A stretch of 54,215 nt of DNA from Deltaproteobacteria bacterium (GCA_016183235.1 JACPFA010000039.1:1-54215); one strand, 5' to 3'; numbered from the stretch's first letter, positions 15,720 to 23,875 are shown. Program-made: numbers and translations. The notes: a model not told the origin generated them from the sequence alone.

Positions 15720-16535
15720 ATGAAATTAAAAAAAATATTTTTTTTCGTAAGTCTAGCTTTCTTTGCAATAATTTTAGTTGATTGTAGTGCGAGTAAAAAT
15801 AAAGAAGAACAATGGGAACAATTAGCTACTAATGCTGCCGAGTTTACTGATCGCAAACAATATGATGATGCTATGCGAGCCTGGAAATTGGCTTTGCAGT
15901 TTGCCGAAGGGAATTTTTCCTCTGGCCACGAAGCAATTACTGTTTCAAATGAAAATTTGGCAGATATCTATAGGATCAATGGCAATTTGAATAAAGCAGA
16001 AGAATTGTTAATCAGGGCATTAGGTAATGAAGAAAAAAGATTAGGTGCAAACCATCCAGATGTAGGTATAGCGCTTAATAATTTAGGCGCAGTGTATGTA
16101 GAACAGAAAAAATATTCTGAAGCGGAAGAGGCTTTAAAACGATCAATCCAATTGCTTGAACGTGCTCAAGCACCTCAACTTCTAATTACGGCGTTTTATA
16201 GTTTGGCAGATTGTTATCAAGCGCAAGGGCGTTATACGGAAGCAGAACCATTTTTTAAGCGAGTACTTGAATCTGATAAAGAAGAATATGAAAAAGATAA
16301 AGCCGAAGAAAATCTCATTTCGTTAACCATAGATTTATTAGCGTTGGCAAAAAATTATGTCCTCCAACGTGAGTATAATCAGGCTAAGGAGCTTTATCAA
16401 AAAGCGCTAAAAATAGCACCTAATGATTCAGATGTAGCTGAAGCAATTAAAAAATTAGCAGATGTTTATAAAAAACAAGGTTTTGATAAGGAAGCCAGCC
16501 TTCTGTATGAAAAAATCGGAATGTCATCCCGCTAA
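15720..16535 (+). CDS. TPR-repeat lipoprotein
   Basis: 271 residues. Start at 15720 (MKLKKIFFF) with ribosome site GGGAG; an upstream ATG at 15708 belongs to thiD debris. A hydrophobic signal ends in ILVDC, a lipobox with an unusual Asp before the Cys. Residues 35-265 hold tetratricopeptide repeats of the kinesin-light-chain type (for example NLADIYRINGNLNKAEELL and LNNLGAVYVEQKKYSEAEEA). Such repeats mediate protein-protein contacts; the partner is unknown. The promoter region is rearranged, so expression may differ from that of the ancestor. Confidence 0.75.
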   Translation: MKLKKIFFFVSLAFFAIILVDCSASKNKEEQWEQLATNAAEFTDRKQYDDAMRAWKLALQFAEGNFSSGHEAITVSNENLADIYRINGNLNKAEELLIRALGNEEKRLGANHPDVGIALNNLGAVYVEQKKYSEAEEALKRSIQLLERAQAPQLLITAFYSLADCYQAQGRYTEAEPFFKRVLESDKEEYEKDKAEENLISLTIDLLALAKNYVLQREYNQAKELYQKALKIAPNDSDVAEAIKKLADVYKKQGFDKEASLLYEKIGMSSR

Positions 16536-16602
16536 CAGCTGTCTTTGAATAGAAGATTGGCATGAGTTTTGCCTTTGCCTCAATACAGAGGAGGTAAAGG
16601 CT

Positions 16603-16776
16603 ATGATAGATCTTGTACCGATGACTGGAAAAGAGCGGGATGAACTGGTCGCAAATTGCGACCGGTTCAAGAAGCTTAAACATTCGACAGCGTTACCTAA
16701 TGTTTTTACTGAGCATGGTGCTATAAAGAACCGGGAATTTTACAGTAACTTTAATCCGCCGTATTTTTGGAAATGA
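16603..16776 (+). pseudogene. ORF6N-domain protein fragment
   Basis: A 57-codon frame contains KERDELVANCDRFKKLKHST and LPNVFTEHGAI, the C-terminal half of the ORF6N/KilA-type phage DNA-binding domain. The N-terminal half is missing, and after EHGAI the frame drifts into unrelated sequence that overlaps the vapC-like gene on the other strand. A hairpin (GCCTTTGCCTC / GAGGTAAAGGC, 16570-16602) stands just before the ATG. A dead remnant of a mobile-element gene. Confidence 0.65.
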
Positions 16777-17114
16777 CGAAAATCTTTGTCGCGTGTGATT
16801 AATGCCACAGTGTTTTCAATGCAAGCTTGGGCAATTAAAGTGTCCGCCAACCTTGCTTTAAAACCACCTGAGATGATTTTTGCTCTTAATAAGCCAGCGT
16901 TATTCCAATAATGAGTAGAAAGGTTTAACAAAGGGAGTTGGGTGAAAAGTTCTAAAGTTGTTTTGGGTAAAGAGGCATCACTTAGCAATTCGGTTAAAAC
17001 TACCGGTGGCAATACCCCTATTTTATCGGTTAAAACTTTATCGACCCATTCAACATCGGGACCTTTAGAGCCTGATAAAAAGGCAATCAAAGAACTCGTA
17101 TCGATTGCAATCAC
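16740..17114 (-). CDS. PIN-domain ribonuclease toxin, VapC-like
   Basis: 124 residues. The PIN acidic residues are visible: Asp5 (MIAIDTSSL), Glu near 42 (LTELLSD), and Asp in RLADTLIA and TRDKDF. VapC toxins cut tRNA or rRNA. The start overlaps the antitoxin stop (ATGA), the usual layout for this module. All catalytic positions look intact, so it is probably active. Confidence 0.88.
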   Translation of the reverse strand: MIAIDTSSLIAFLSGSKGPDVEWVDKVLTDKIGVLPPVVLTELLSDASLPKTTLELFTQLPLLNLSTHYWNNAGLLRAKIISGGFKARLADTLIAQACIENTVALITRDKDFRHFQKYGGLKLL

Positions 17115-17320
17115 GTACGATCTTCCCGTAATTTTTTTAGATTGAGATTAAATTTGACTTTTCCACGCAGGTTTTTAAGTTTTTCATAGGCATGGCTAGC
17201 AGCCACTAATTTTAATCCTTGGGCAATGGTTTGGGTAATGCCCAACCTCGAAGATTCAAGGGCATGGTTAAGTAATTGCTTAGGGATTTGGATGGTAATT
17301 TTTTTATAAGTATTTCTCAT
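17111..17320 (-). CDS. Ribbon-helix-helix antitoxin, VapB-like
   Basis: 69 residues from the ATG at 17320 (MRNTYKKITIQIPKQLLNHA); a TTG at 17332 is a weaker option. The beta strand KKITIQIP followed by two helices fits a ribbon-helix-helix DNA-binding antitoxin. The C-terminal basic tail would wrap the PIN toxin encoded immediately downstream. Direct repeats of AAATACCAT upstream may be its operator. Confidence 0.75.
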   Translation of the reverse strand: MRNTYKKITIQIPKQLLNHALESSRLGITQTIAQGLKLVAASHAYEKLKNLRGKVKFNLNLKKLREDRT

Positions 17321-17331
17321 TTCAAAAAACA

Positions 17332-17352
17332 AAATACCATCTTAAATACCAT
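17332..17352. promoter_or_regulatory. AAATACCAT direct repeats, possible VapB operator
   Basis: AAATACCAT occurs twice (17332-17340 and 17344-17352) with a 12-base period, directly upstream of the antitoxin start. Tandem half-sites about one helical turn apart suit cooperative ribbon-helix-helix binding; no further support is visible. Confidence 0.4.
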
Positions 17353-17372
17353 AAGTCAATATGGCAAAATAA

Positions 17373-17606
17373 ATCGATTGCAATGCCTCAGTCTTGCAGG
17401 GAGAGCACTTGGGTTGTTTCGTCAGCCGTGCTTTCCGTGGCGACCCTAATGGGGCTAGCCGGCACGGAAGCCTTCCGCGTTCCCGCCTGCGGAGGGCCTC
17501 GGCGCATCCTCGCCGGCTAGCCCGCATTGGGGCCCCGCCACTCCAAGCAATGGCTTCCTCAACAACCCAAGTGCTCTCCCTGCAAGACTGAGGCATTGCA
17601 ATCGAT
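17373..17606. repeat. Large hairpin element, copy B (intact)
   Basis: The terminal 46 bases (17373-17418) are exactly complementary to 17561-17606. Inside are a conserved imperfect core (left TCGTCAGCCGTGCTTTCCG, right CGATGGCTTCC-like sequence at 17540-17560), a 12-bp inner perfect stem (17452-17463 / 17512-17523) and a GC-rich loop. Copy C at 53830-54071 has the same architecture, with differing but equally perfect arms. No protein is encoded. The element fills most of the 17333-17681 gap. Confidence 0.9.
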
Positions 17607-17622
17607 GGGATTATAGAAAGGC

Positions 17623-17646
17623 TTAAACAATCCTATTTCGCTTTTT
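17623..17646. repeat. 24-bp direct repeat, left end of the hipBA block (att-like)
   Basis: TTAAACAATCCTATTTCGCT plus four T bases is identical to 20613-20636, which encodes the last residues KKRNRIV and stop of the 2-hydroxyacid dehydrogenase. The two copies flank 17647-20612 (paralog 2, hipA-like, hipB-like). This is how integration at the 3' end of a gene would look, but no integrase is present. Confidence 0.65.
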
Positions 17647-17681
17647 ACCCTTTAGAACAAATAAGCAAAACCATACCTCCG

Positions 17682-18854
17682 TCATGATTGAGCTGCTGAT
17701 AATGCTGCTATAATTGGCGTAAGGAAATTTAAACCAAACACTATCTGAATCGAACAAGGCAAAGTTTCATCTCCGGGAGGAGTGCATAAGAATTTCACAC
17801 CGGTTTTAAGCAAAGGTACGGGATCACCATAAGGAATATCCGGATTAATAGTTAGTTCTAATCCTAATCCAGTGGTAGGATAGACGTAATCTGTTCCTCC
17901 CTCTTCCTGTATTTTTACTCCGAAAGGCCAGGCAAGGCGAAGGTCCAAGAAAGGAAATTCATGAGCAGTGCGATTTGGGAGAAGACTATAACTAACTGAA
18001 ATATTAATATTACTAGACTTGGGTCCCTCCTCTGGCAACGTGCCAAGCAAAGTAAACCCAAATCCCCAGTGATTGGGACCAGCAAAGGAATAAGTTATGC
18101 CTAGGACAGGTGTGACAACCGCAAGATCTTTATGGATAACGAACCCTGTGTCCATTCCAATAAATATGCCTCCACGTGGAGCTATATCGTGATACTCATC
18201 TGAAATTTCGGCATCTTCTTTTAACTCTGTGGGGAGATCTTCATAATTACGATAATTATCTTTTACGAAGGCTAAGGCTAGCTCACGATCTTTCTTAACT
18301 TCGGGGTTGGCGAGGTTATAAAGTGCCGGTTCTTTATGAACGATCCATCGTTGAAACTCAGTATCTTCAGGATTTGCCTCTAACAATGCCCTAGCTGCGT
18401 CGTATTCGAGAAGATGCTTGGTTTGGCCTGAGACATAATTTTTAAATTTTGGATCTTGCAGGGTGTTTGGATAACTTCGTTCGGTGGATAAATAATCAAT
18501 AACCCCATCAATGAGGCCCAATTTACAGAGTTTAATGACATAATCGACATCGTGAGTTTGTTCTTGCAAGAATAAAAGTCCCATATTGTCAATGAAGAAC
18601 CCTCTTACTGGCTCTCGTTTAGGTACTCGTCTTGCCGTTTGAAGGATTTTATCCTGGTTCAATATATATTTAAGTTCTTCAAGTGACAGGTCTTTATCTA
18701 GAATAAAGGTATCTAATTTTGTTCCAATCGCCGTTGAAAGTTTAGAAGGTGGCCCAGATCGTTCAACATGTTCTTTAATACCTGCTATAGATTTTTGGAA
18801 TTTATCGGCGCTGACGCAAACGCCACTGATCGAGTAACCAGAATTGCAATTCAT
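17682..18854 (-). CDS. Paralog 2: Cys-motif/DUF4116-like/beta-barrel-like protein
   Basis: 390 residues from the ATG at 18854, which has GGGGGGGAGAT upstream; an open frame continues 16 codons further. It aligns with the 12053-13396 protein throughout: CNSGYSISGVCVSADKFQKS at residues 3-22, the central NPEVKKDRELALAFVKDNYR, and a C-terminal barrel-like part (SVSYSLLPNRTAHEFPFLDL). About 57 residues of the helical region are missing relative to paralog 1. No signal peptide. Function unknown; two intact copies and a stump within 7 kb imply a duplicating gene family. Confidence 0.6.
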   Translation of the reverse strand: MNCNSGYSISGVCVSADKFQKSIAGIKEHVERSGPPSKLSTAIGTKLDTFILDKDLSLEELKYILNQDKILQTARRVPKREPVRGFFIDNMGLLFLQEQTHDVDYVIKLCKLGLIDGVIDYLSTERSYPNTLQDPKFKNYVSGQTKHLLEYDAARALLEANPEDTEFQRWIVHKEPALYNLANPEVKKDRELALAFVKDNYRNYEDLPTELKEDAEISDEYHDIAPRGGIFIGMDTGFVIHKDLAVVTPVLGITYSFAGPNHWGFGFTLLGTLPEEGPKSSNINISVSYSLLPNRTAHEFPFLDLRLAWPFGVKIQEEGGTDYVYPTTGLGLELTINPDIPYGDPVPLLKTGVKFLCTPPGDETLPCSIQIVFGLNFLTPIIAALSAAQS

Positions 18855-18915
18855 ATCTCCCCCCCATATTATATCCCTCCTGACTCTGTCGGGGATCTCC
18901 ATCGTTTTGAGAAAA

Positions 18916-19004
18916 AGTTGCTAGAAATTTTGAGGAATTTGTAAAAAAATTATAATTTGTACAAAATTAGATAACTCGCTGAGTCAATATTTGTAGATAT
19001 TGGG
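18916..19004. repeat. Duplicated upstream region of the paralog family (copy 2)
   Basis: Counterpart of 13482-13567. It abuts the hipA-like stop at 19007, so the hipA transcript runs straight into the paralog's upstream region. Confidence 0.75.
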
Positions 19005-19006
19005 TG

Positions 19007-20224
19007 TTATTTCACTTCTCCTGCAAGTTTCACTGCTTTGACATTTTTTTCAATGATACGAATGGCATGAGCGGTTAAGGGCAAATGTTTGCGTTCGTGG
19101 CGCCATGCTTGACGAAAACGTTGCACCGTTTCCTTCGCGGTGTCGAGCACCCCTTTTTCTGGCAAGCCAACTTTTGCAGCTAGGTAAGAAAGTTGTTTTA
19201 ACGAAAGGTCAGTCATGCGTTTTGATTTAACCAGTTTTAGGGCCATATTTTCATCTTTAAGATAAGCAATCGTAGAAACAAAATCATAACCCGGAGACAA
19301 CTTGGCATTTTTACGATCGGGATAAAGCAAAGAAAAGTTTTTGAGATGCATGTCTGCATTACCGATAAAAGTATTGAAGACCAGACGGCGGATAAATTCG
19401 GCAATGCCTGCTTTACCCGTTTCTTGCCAAAGGACTTCGGCAATATTTTTGTAACTGGCCTTTTTGTATTTATCATCGGGATAAACCCCAAACACCTGTG
19501 CAAAATCTTCCATATGGATAGGTCCTTGAGCGGTGCGATCGAAGCGGCGCACGGCTAAGGCTTGGCCTGGAATTTTTTCGATATCTTTTGGAAGGCCAGT
19601 AATTTTGGAAAAATTCACCAACCGTATTTCGGGGATATCCATACCAATGCTTTTTGCCAGGGTCATCATAGAATATTCATTTTCGGGTACATTGGCGAAA
19701 CGAGTGGAGGGCAGCTTGACAATCCACGAGCCACCGATGCCCTTTGCTGGAATGGTCAGCCCACCGCTAGTTTCTGCTATTGCTGAGAATTTCATCTGCA
19801 CACCCGCCAAAGAGAATCGTAGTACATCTTTACGTGAAACCTGAACATTGCTGGATATTTCCGGCGGCCAGCTTTTTCTGTCAGCAGGTTCGGTGGTGAT
19901 GGCACCGGGCAAGTCGTTACCAAGGATCCAAAGCAGAAAAAATTCGCGTTTTGCATTCACTCCTGCATGGTTGGCCAGATAATCTCGCAAATGACCTTCG
20001 GGAAGCAGATTCGAAAAAAAGGGCGGTAGTTGAATTCGGGTTGGTTTAAAATCGGTAATCAGTCCACCGAAAGTATCTTTGAAGGAAAGGCTCAATACCG
20101 GCCGCGAGGGGTGGTTTAGGTAGGATTGATTGAAACTTAAAATGGTTTGTTCCCCTGGCAGAAACGTTAGCATGCCTATGGGCTCGCCATATAATAAAAC
20201 ATTCAACGAGCGAATCTCAGGCAT
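19007..20224 (-). CDS. HipA-like serine/threonine kinase toxin
   Basis: 405 residues, start at 20224 (MPEIRSLNVLLYGEPIGMLT), one base after the antitoxin stop. The N-terminal couple_hipA domain covers roughly 1-105. The kinase domain follows, with the catalytic loop GNADMHLKNFSLL and the metal-binding YDFVST. HipA toxins phosphorylate glutamyl-tRNA synthetase or other targets and cause dormancy. The catalytic Asp and Asn are present, so it may be active. Confidence 0.9.
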   Translation of the reverse strand: MPEIRSLNVLLYGEPIGMLTFLPGEQTILSFNQSYLNHPSRPVLSLSFKDTFGGLITDFKPTRIQLPPFFSNLLPEGHLRDYLANHAGVNAKREFFLLWILGNDLPGAITTEPADRKSWPPEISSNVQVSRKDVLRFSLAGVQMKFSAIAETSGGLTIPAKGIGGSWIVKLPSTRFANVPENEYSMMTLAKSIGMDIPEIRLVNFSKITGLPKDIEKIPGQALAVRRFDRTAQGPIHMEDFAQVFGVYPDDKYKKASYKNIAEVLWQETGKAGIAEFIRRLVFNTFIGNADMHLKNFSLLYPDRKNAKLSPGYDFVSTIAYLKDENMALKLVKSKRMTDLSLKQLSYLAAKVGLPEKGVLDTAKETVQRFRQAWRHERKHLPLTAHAIRIIEKNVKAVKLAGEVK

Positions 20225-20225
20225 A

Positions 20226-20540
20226 TTAGTCCTCTTCATCCTCTTCATTATCCAAGGTGTAGGCGGGCTTGATTTCATCATTACCCTTAATCGTTGTTTG
20301 AGCAGCGATCAGGCTTTTTACTAAAGAAATTTTCTGCCTGGGAATAAGCATGACTTCTAAATCTAGCCCGCGGGCCATTTCCACAAAGCTAGTCAGTTTA
20401 AGATTCACCGAGCCTGCTTCAATTTTGGAAAGATGACTTTGTGGAATACCAAGTTTATCGGCCAGCTCTCTTTGGCTTAACCTCATGGCCTTACGTGCAT
20501 TTCTGAGCATGACGATGAACGGTTGGATGGTTAATCGCAT
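20226..20540 (-). CDS. HipB-like XRE antitoxin
   Basis: 104 residues. Helix-turn-helix of the XRE family at about 14-60 (MRLSQRELADKLGIPQSHLS), then a linker and a very acidic tail (DNEEDEED). It is the first gene of the hipBA operon and would repress it. The AT-rich upstream region has short dyads such as ATGT-CCTA-ACAT (near 20545) that could be operators. Confidence 0.85.
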   Translation of the reverse strand: MRLTIQPFIVMLRNARKAMRLSQRELADKLGIPQSHLSKIEAGSVNLKLTSFVEMARGLDLEVMLIPRQKISLVKSLIAAQTTIKGNDEIKPAYTLDNEEDEED

Positions 20541-20612
20541 TAATATGTCCTAACATATAAATTTTAATATTAGATATATTACAGCATATCATTCCCGCTT
20601 TGTCTACCGCTT

Positions 20613-20636
20613 TTAAACAATCCTATTTCGCTTTTT
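20613..20636. repeat. 24-bp direct repeat, right end of the hipBA block (att-like)
   Basis: Identical to 17623-17646. This copy lies inside the dehydrogenase gene and includes its stop codon, so the gene kept its reading frame, as expected at an integration site that restores the target gene. Confidence 0.65.
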
Positions 20637-21602
20637 CCCCTTCAAAAAGGCTTGGATGTTGAGAGCGATTTCGTTGATGAGGCGTTGGCGAGATTCTTGC
20701 GATGCCCAGGCGATGTGAGGTGTAAAGATGACTTTCGATTTTATTGCTTCGTTGAGAAGTGGTGAGTTGGTTGGGGGTGGTTCTTGGGCCATGACATCGC
20801 TGGCGTAACCGGCCAAGGTTCCGTTTTCTAGAGCCAAAGCGACATCGCTTTCGTTAACGAGAGGCCCTCGGCCTAGATTTAATAAGTAAGCGCAAGGTTT
20901 CATGAAGGCCAAGGTTTGAGCGTTGATGAGATGTTGGGTTTGTTGACTGAGCGCGCAATGCAAATTGATGTAGTCACTTTTTTTTAAGAGTTCTTTAAGT
21001 GAGCAACGCTTAGGTGATGCCGCATACTGGCGCCCAGGAATTTTGCCAATCAATATTTTCATGCCTAGCGCTTTGGCTAATTTAGCTACGCGACGACCAA
21101 TGGTGCCATAGCCGATTAGCCCTAAGGTTTTGCCACTTAAATCACGATAGGGAAAATCAAGGTACGCAAAACGGGGGGAGTGGCTCCACTTTTGAGTGAT
21201 GACACTTTCGTGGTGTTCGAAAAGTCGATGCGAAAAAGCCAATAAAAAAAGCAAAGCGTGTTCAACCACCGTCGTTGTGCTATAGCCGGCCACATTGCAT
21301 ACCGCAATGCCTTGAGCTTTGGCTGAATTTAAATCTACATTATTAACCCCGGTCGCTGTGATACAGATTAATTTTAAATTGGGGAGAAGGGGTAATTCTT
21401 TTTCTTTTAATGGGACTTTATTGCAGATCAGGATCGAAGCATCGCGTAGAGAAGGTGAAAGTTCTTCGACGTGAGATAATGATGTAGCATGGTAATCGCC
21501 TAACTGCTTCAAAGGCTGGGTGTTGATATCACCTAAATCAAGAGTATCGACATCTAAGAAGACGATCTTGGGTTTTTGCATAGTGCGGGTTGACATAGGC
21601 AT
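20613..21602 (-). CDS. D-isomer-specific 2-hydroxyacid dehydrogenase
   Basis: 329 residues. NAD-binding Rossmann motif GYGTIGRRVA near 165, NLGRGPLVNE (catalytic Arg region) and PHIAWASQESR with the catalytic His. The profile fits the glycerate dehydrogenase/hydroxypyruvate reductase group better than SerA, as there is no ACT domain. The frame starts next to the pabC-like stop, so it is the last gene of an mgsA-pabB-pabC operon; a later Met (MQKPKIVFLD) is an alternative start. Its physiological substrate cannot be set from sequence. Confidence 0.85.
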   Translation of the reverse strand: MPMSTRTMQKPKIVFLDVDTLDLGDINTQPLKQLGDYHATSLSHVEELSPSLRDASILICNKVPLKEKELPLLPNLKLICITATGVNNVDLNSAKAQGIAVCNVAGYSTTTVVEHALLFLLAFSHRLFEHHESVITQKWSHSPRFAYLDFPYRDLSGKTLGLIGYGTIGRRVAKLAKALGMKILIGKIPGRQYAASPKRCSLKELLKKSDYINLHCALSQQTQHLINAQTLAFMKPCAYLLNLGRGPLVNESDVALALENGTLAGYASDVMAQEPPPTNSPLLNEAIKSKVIFTPHIAWASQESRQRLINEIALNIQAFLKGKKRNRIV

Positions 21603-22451
21603 TTACACATTAAAATGTTTTATTAATTGTTGAGTGATGGCCCCAACCTTTCCACTGCCGATTTTTTTCCCGTTGATGCGAGTGATAGGCATTATCTGTT
21701 TTAACGAACTGGTGATAAAGACTTCTTTGGCGTTAAACAGATCTTGTGTGGAGAAAAGTTTTTCGTGAATCGGCATTTTAAGCCTTTTACATAAAAGCAT
21801 GACTTTATCACGAGTGACCCCTGCCAAAATTCCACTCGATAGGGGCGGGGTTAAGATGTGGTTTTTGTCATTGATGATAAAAAGATTAGAACTACTGCCT
21901 TCGACGGGATGGCCAGTCACATCCTTCATGAGAACATCCACAACTTTTTTATTTTTGGCGATCTTACGGGCAAAGTAGGGGCGGCCATAATTGAGCATTT
22001 TGACTTGGCTTAAATAATCATGGTGGATCCTTAAATTATCGACAAGGTAAGCTTTGGCACCATGGGTATAATATTTTTTAGGATAAAGTTGATGGGGTTT
22101 GGCGATAATGAAAAAATTAGTTTCTTGATAAAGGGCGTCGGCACCTAGGTCCCACCCCACGGGCGAAATCAGCAGTTTAACATAACCTTGCGTGAGGCCG
22201 TTGAGTTTGAGGGTTTGATAAATAGCCTTTTGAATAGCGGCGTTGTCAACATCGAGGGGGATCTTTAAAATTTTGAGCCCCTTTTTCAGTCGTTGTAGAT
22301 GTTCCTTTAAGTAAAGTACCCTACCTTTAAAGCAGGCCAGCGTTTCAAAAAGGCCATAACCAAACAAATAGCCGTGGTCGAGCAAGAGGATGGTGACCTT
22401 ACTCTCTTCAAGCCAGCAGCCATTATGATAGACGAGCATTTTTGTTTTCAT
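21603..22451 (-). CDS. pabC: Class IV aminotransferase, probable aminodeoxychorismate lyase
   Basis: 282 residues of the PLP fold-type IV family. Visible are LLDHGYLFGYGLFET (about 23-37), the PLP lysine in QVKMLNYGRP, and PVEGSSSNLF, which binds the cofactor phosphate. The family includes branched-chain aminotransferase and PabC; the position directly after pabB favours PabC, which releases p-aminobenzoate and pyruvate. A long palindromic element separates the two genes. A second Met four codons in (MLVYHNGCW) is an alternative start. Confidence 0.78.
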   Translation of the reverse strand: MKTKMLVYHNGCWLEESKVTILLLDHGYLFGYGLFETLACFKGRVLYLKEHLQRLKKGLKILKIPLDVDNAAIQKAIYQTLKLNGLTQGYVKLLISPVGWDLGADALYQETNFFIIAKPHQLYPKKYYTHGAKAYLVDNLRIHHDYLSQVKMLNYGRPYFARKIAKNKKVVDVLMKDVTGHPVEGSSSNLFIINDKNHILTPPLSSGILAGVTRDKVMLLCKRLKMPIHEKLFSTQDLFNAKEVFITSSLKQIMPITRINGKKIGSGKVGAITQQLIKHFNV

Positions 22452-22453
22452 CC

Positions 22454-22633
22454 TACTAAGGAGGACATAATCTACTATACATATGACATAGGATCATGAG
22501 CCGAGACAAGGAAGATGAGCAAAAAATTCGGAGGCGTAGCCTAAGCTACGTTGATGAATTTTTTGTGAAATCTGACGCAGTCGCAGGCCATGAGCCGAAG
22601 TCAGATGTGTAGTAGATTATGTCCTCCTTAGTA
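22454..22633. repeat. Palindromic element between pabB and pabC
   Basis: Perfect 24-base arms (22454-22477 and 22610-22633, TACTAAGGAGGACATAATCT and on) enclose a partly self-complementary interior (AAAAAATTC / GAATTTTTT). The right arm encodes the last residues of PabB (LRRT, stop). The arms contain AAGGAGG, a perfect Shine-Dalgarno-like string, but it is not placed to serve pabC. Confidence 0.8.
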
Positions 22634-23873
22634 AAAGTAATTTCAAAAAATTTTTAGCTTTGTAAAGCGTTTCTTCATATTCACTAGCGGGATCAGAATC
22701 AGCTACAATACCACCCCCGCTATTAAAATAGAGCTGATTGTTTTTAAACAGTGCGGTGCGAATGGCCACATTAAAAGCGGCATTGCCTCTAAAGTCAATG
22801 TAGCCGATGGATCCAGTATAAATGCCCCGTGGGTTAGGTTCTAATTCTCGAATAATCTCCATGGCTTTGAGTTTAGGTGCGCCCGTGATCGAACCGGCTG
22901 GAGATGCCGATAAAAAGGCTTGTAGCGGGGTGATGTTGGAAGCAAGTGTTGCGGTCACGGTTGCAACTAAATGGTGAACATTCGAGAAAGTTTCGACCTT
23001 TTTTAACGAAGGCACCTTGACGCTTCCGGGCGTGCTTATTTTACCTAAGTCATTACGCATTAAATCTGTGATCATCAGAAGTTCGGCCGCATCTTTTTGG
23101 CTTTTAAAAAGTTCTGTTTTTAATTGAAGGTCTTGTTTTTTGGTTTGCCCACGGGGGCGAGTGCCTTTGATGGGGCGAGAAATGATTTCGCGGCCTTGGA
23201 TTTTTAAAAAGCATTCGGGTGAATTTGATAAAATAATTTCAGTGCCTGTATTGATGAATGCCATGTAAGGGGCAGGCGACACCGTGCGTAGTTGGAGATA
23301 AAATTCGCCGATATTTTTTTGAAAAGGGATTTTAAATTGTTGAGAGAGGTTAACCTGATAGCAATCTCCACGGTGAATGCGATGAATGATTTCTTGAATG
23401 GTTTGTTGATAGGTTTTTCTAGAAAAGTTTGATCTTAAAGAAGATAGGGCGAATGGGTTTTTAACAGCGGTTACAGGTGAGATGAGTTTTTTAATTTTTT
23501 TTAACCACTGTTGTTTGAGCTTGGCATCTTTGTTTTGATAAAGGAGGTAAGATTTTTTTCGGGAGTGATCATAAACCCAGTAGAGGCGATGGCACACAAA
23601 ATAGAATTTTGCTTCATAGGTAATAAAGCCTAAGGCCCCCCCTGCAAAAGGTAAGGGGAGTGGGTTGGCACCTGAGCTTAGGTGTTTTTCGAGCTTGGCC
23701 AATTTTTGCTTAGTATCAAAAATAATTTCGGGTTCAACACCTACGATGCTCAATTTGGCATGAGGATGTGCCATAGCGTCAGAATCAAGCCAGAAGCTAT
23801 GAGGTTGGCAGGTGATGAGACTTGCTAGGGTTGCGGGCTTGGGCCAAGCCGTGCTTTCAAATTTCCAAGTCAT
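22617..23873 (-). CDS. pabB: Aminodeoxychorismate synthase component I
   Basis: 418 residues of the chorismate-binding family. The diagnostic PIKGTRPRG has the PabB lysine, where anthranilate synthase has PIAGTR. NSPECFLKI, GSITGAPKLKAMEII and SGGGIVADSDPASEYEET complete the chorismate site. It converts chorismate to aminodeoxychorismate for folate synthesis, with ammonia from a PabA glutaminase that is not in this window. It begins two bases after mgsA. The C-terminus appears extended into the palindromic element downstream. Confidence 0.92.
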   Translation of the reverse strand: MTWKFESTAWPKPATLASLITCQPHSFWLDSDAMAHPHAKLSIVGVEPEIIFDTKQKLAKLEKHLSSGANPLPLPFAGGALGFITYEAKFYFVCHRLYWVYDHSRKKSYLLYQNKDAKLKQQWLKKIKKLISPVTAVKNPFALSSLRSNFSRKTYQQTIQEIIHRIHRGDCYQVNLSQQFKIPFQKNIGEFYLQLRTVSPAPYMAFINTGTEIILSNSPECFLKIQGREIISRPIKGTRPRGQTKKQDLQLKTELFKSQKDAAELLMITDLMRNDLGKISTPGSVKVPSLKKVETFSNVHHLVATVTATLASNITPLQAFLSASPAGSITGAPKLKAMEIIRELEPNPRGIYTGSIGYIDFRGNAAFNVAIRTALFKNNQLYFNSGGGIVADSDPASEYEETLYKAKNFLKLLLLRRT

Positions 23874-23875
23874 GG

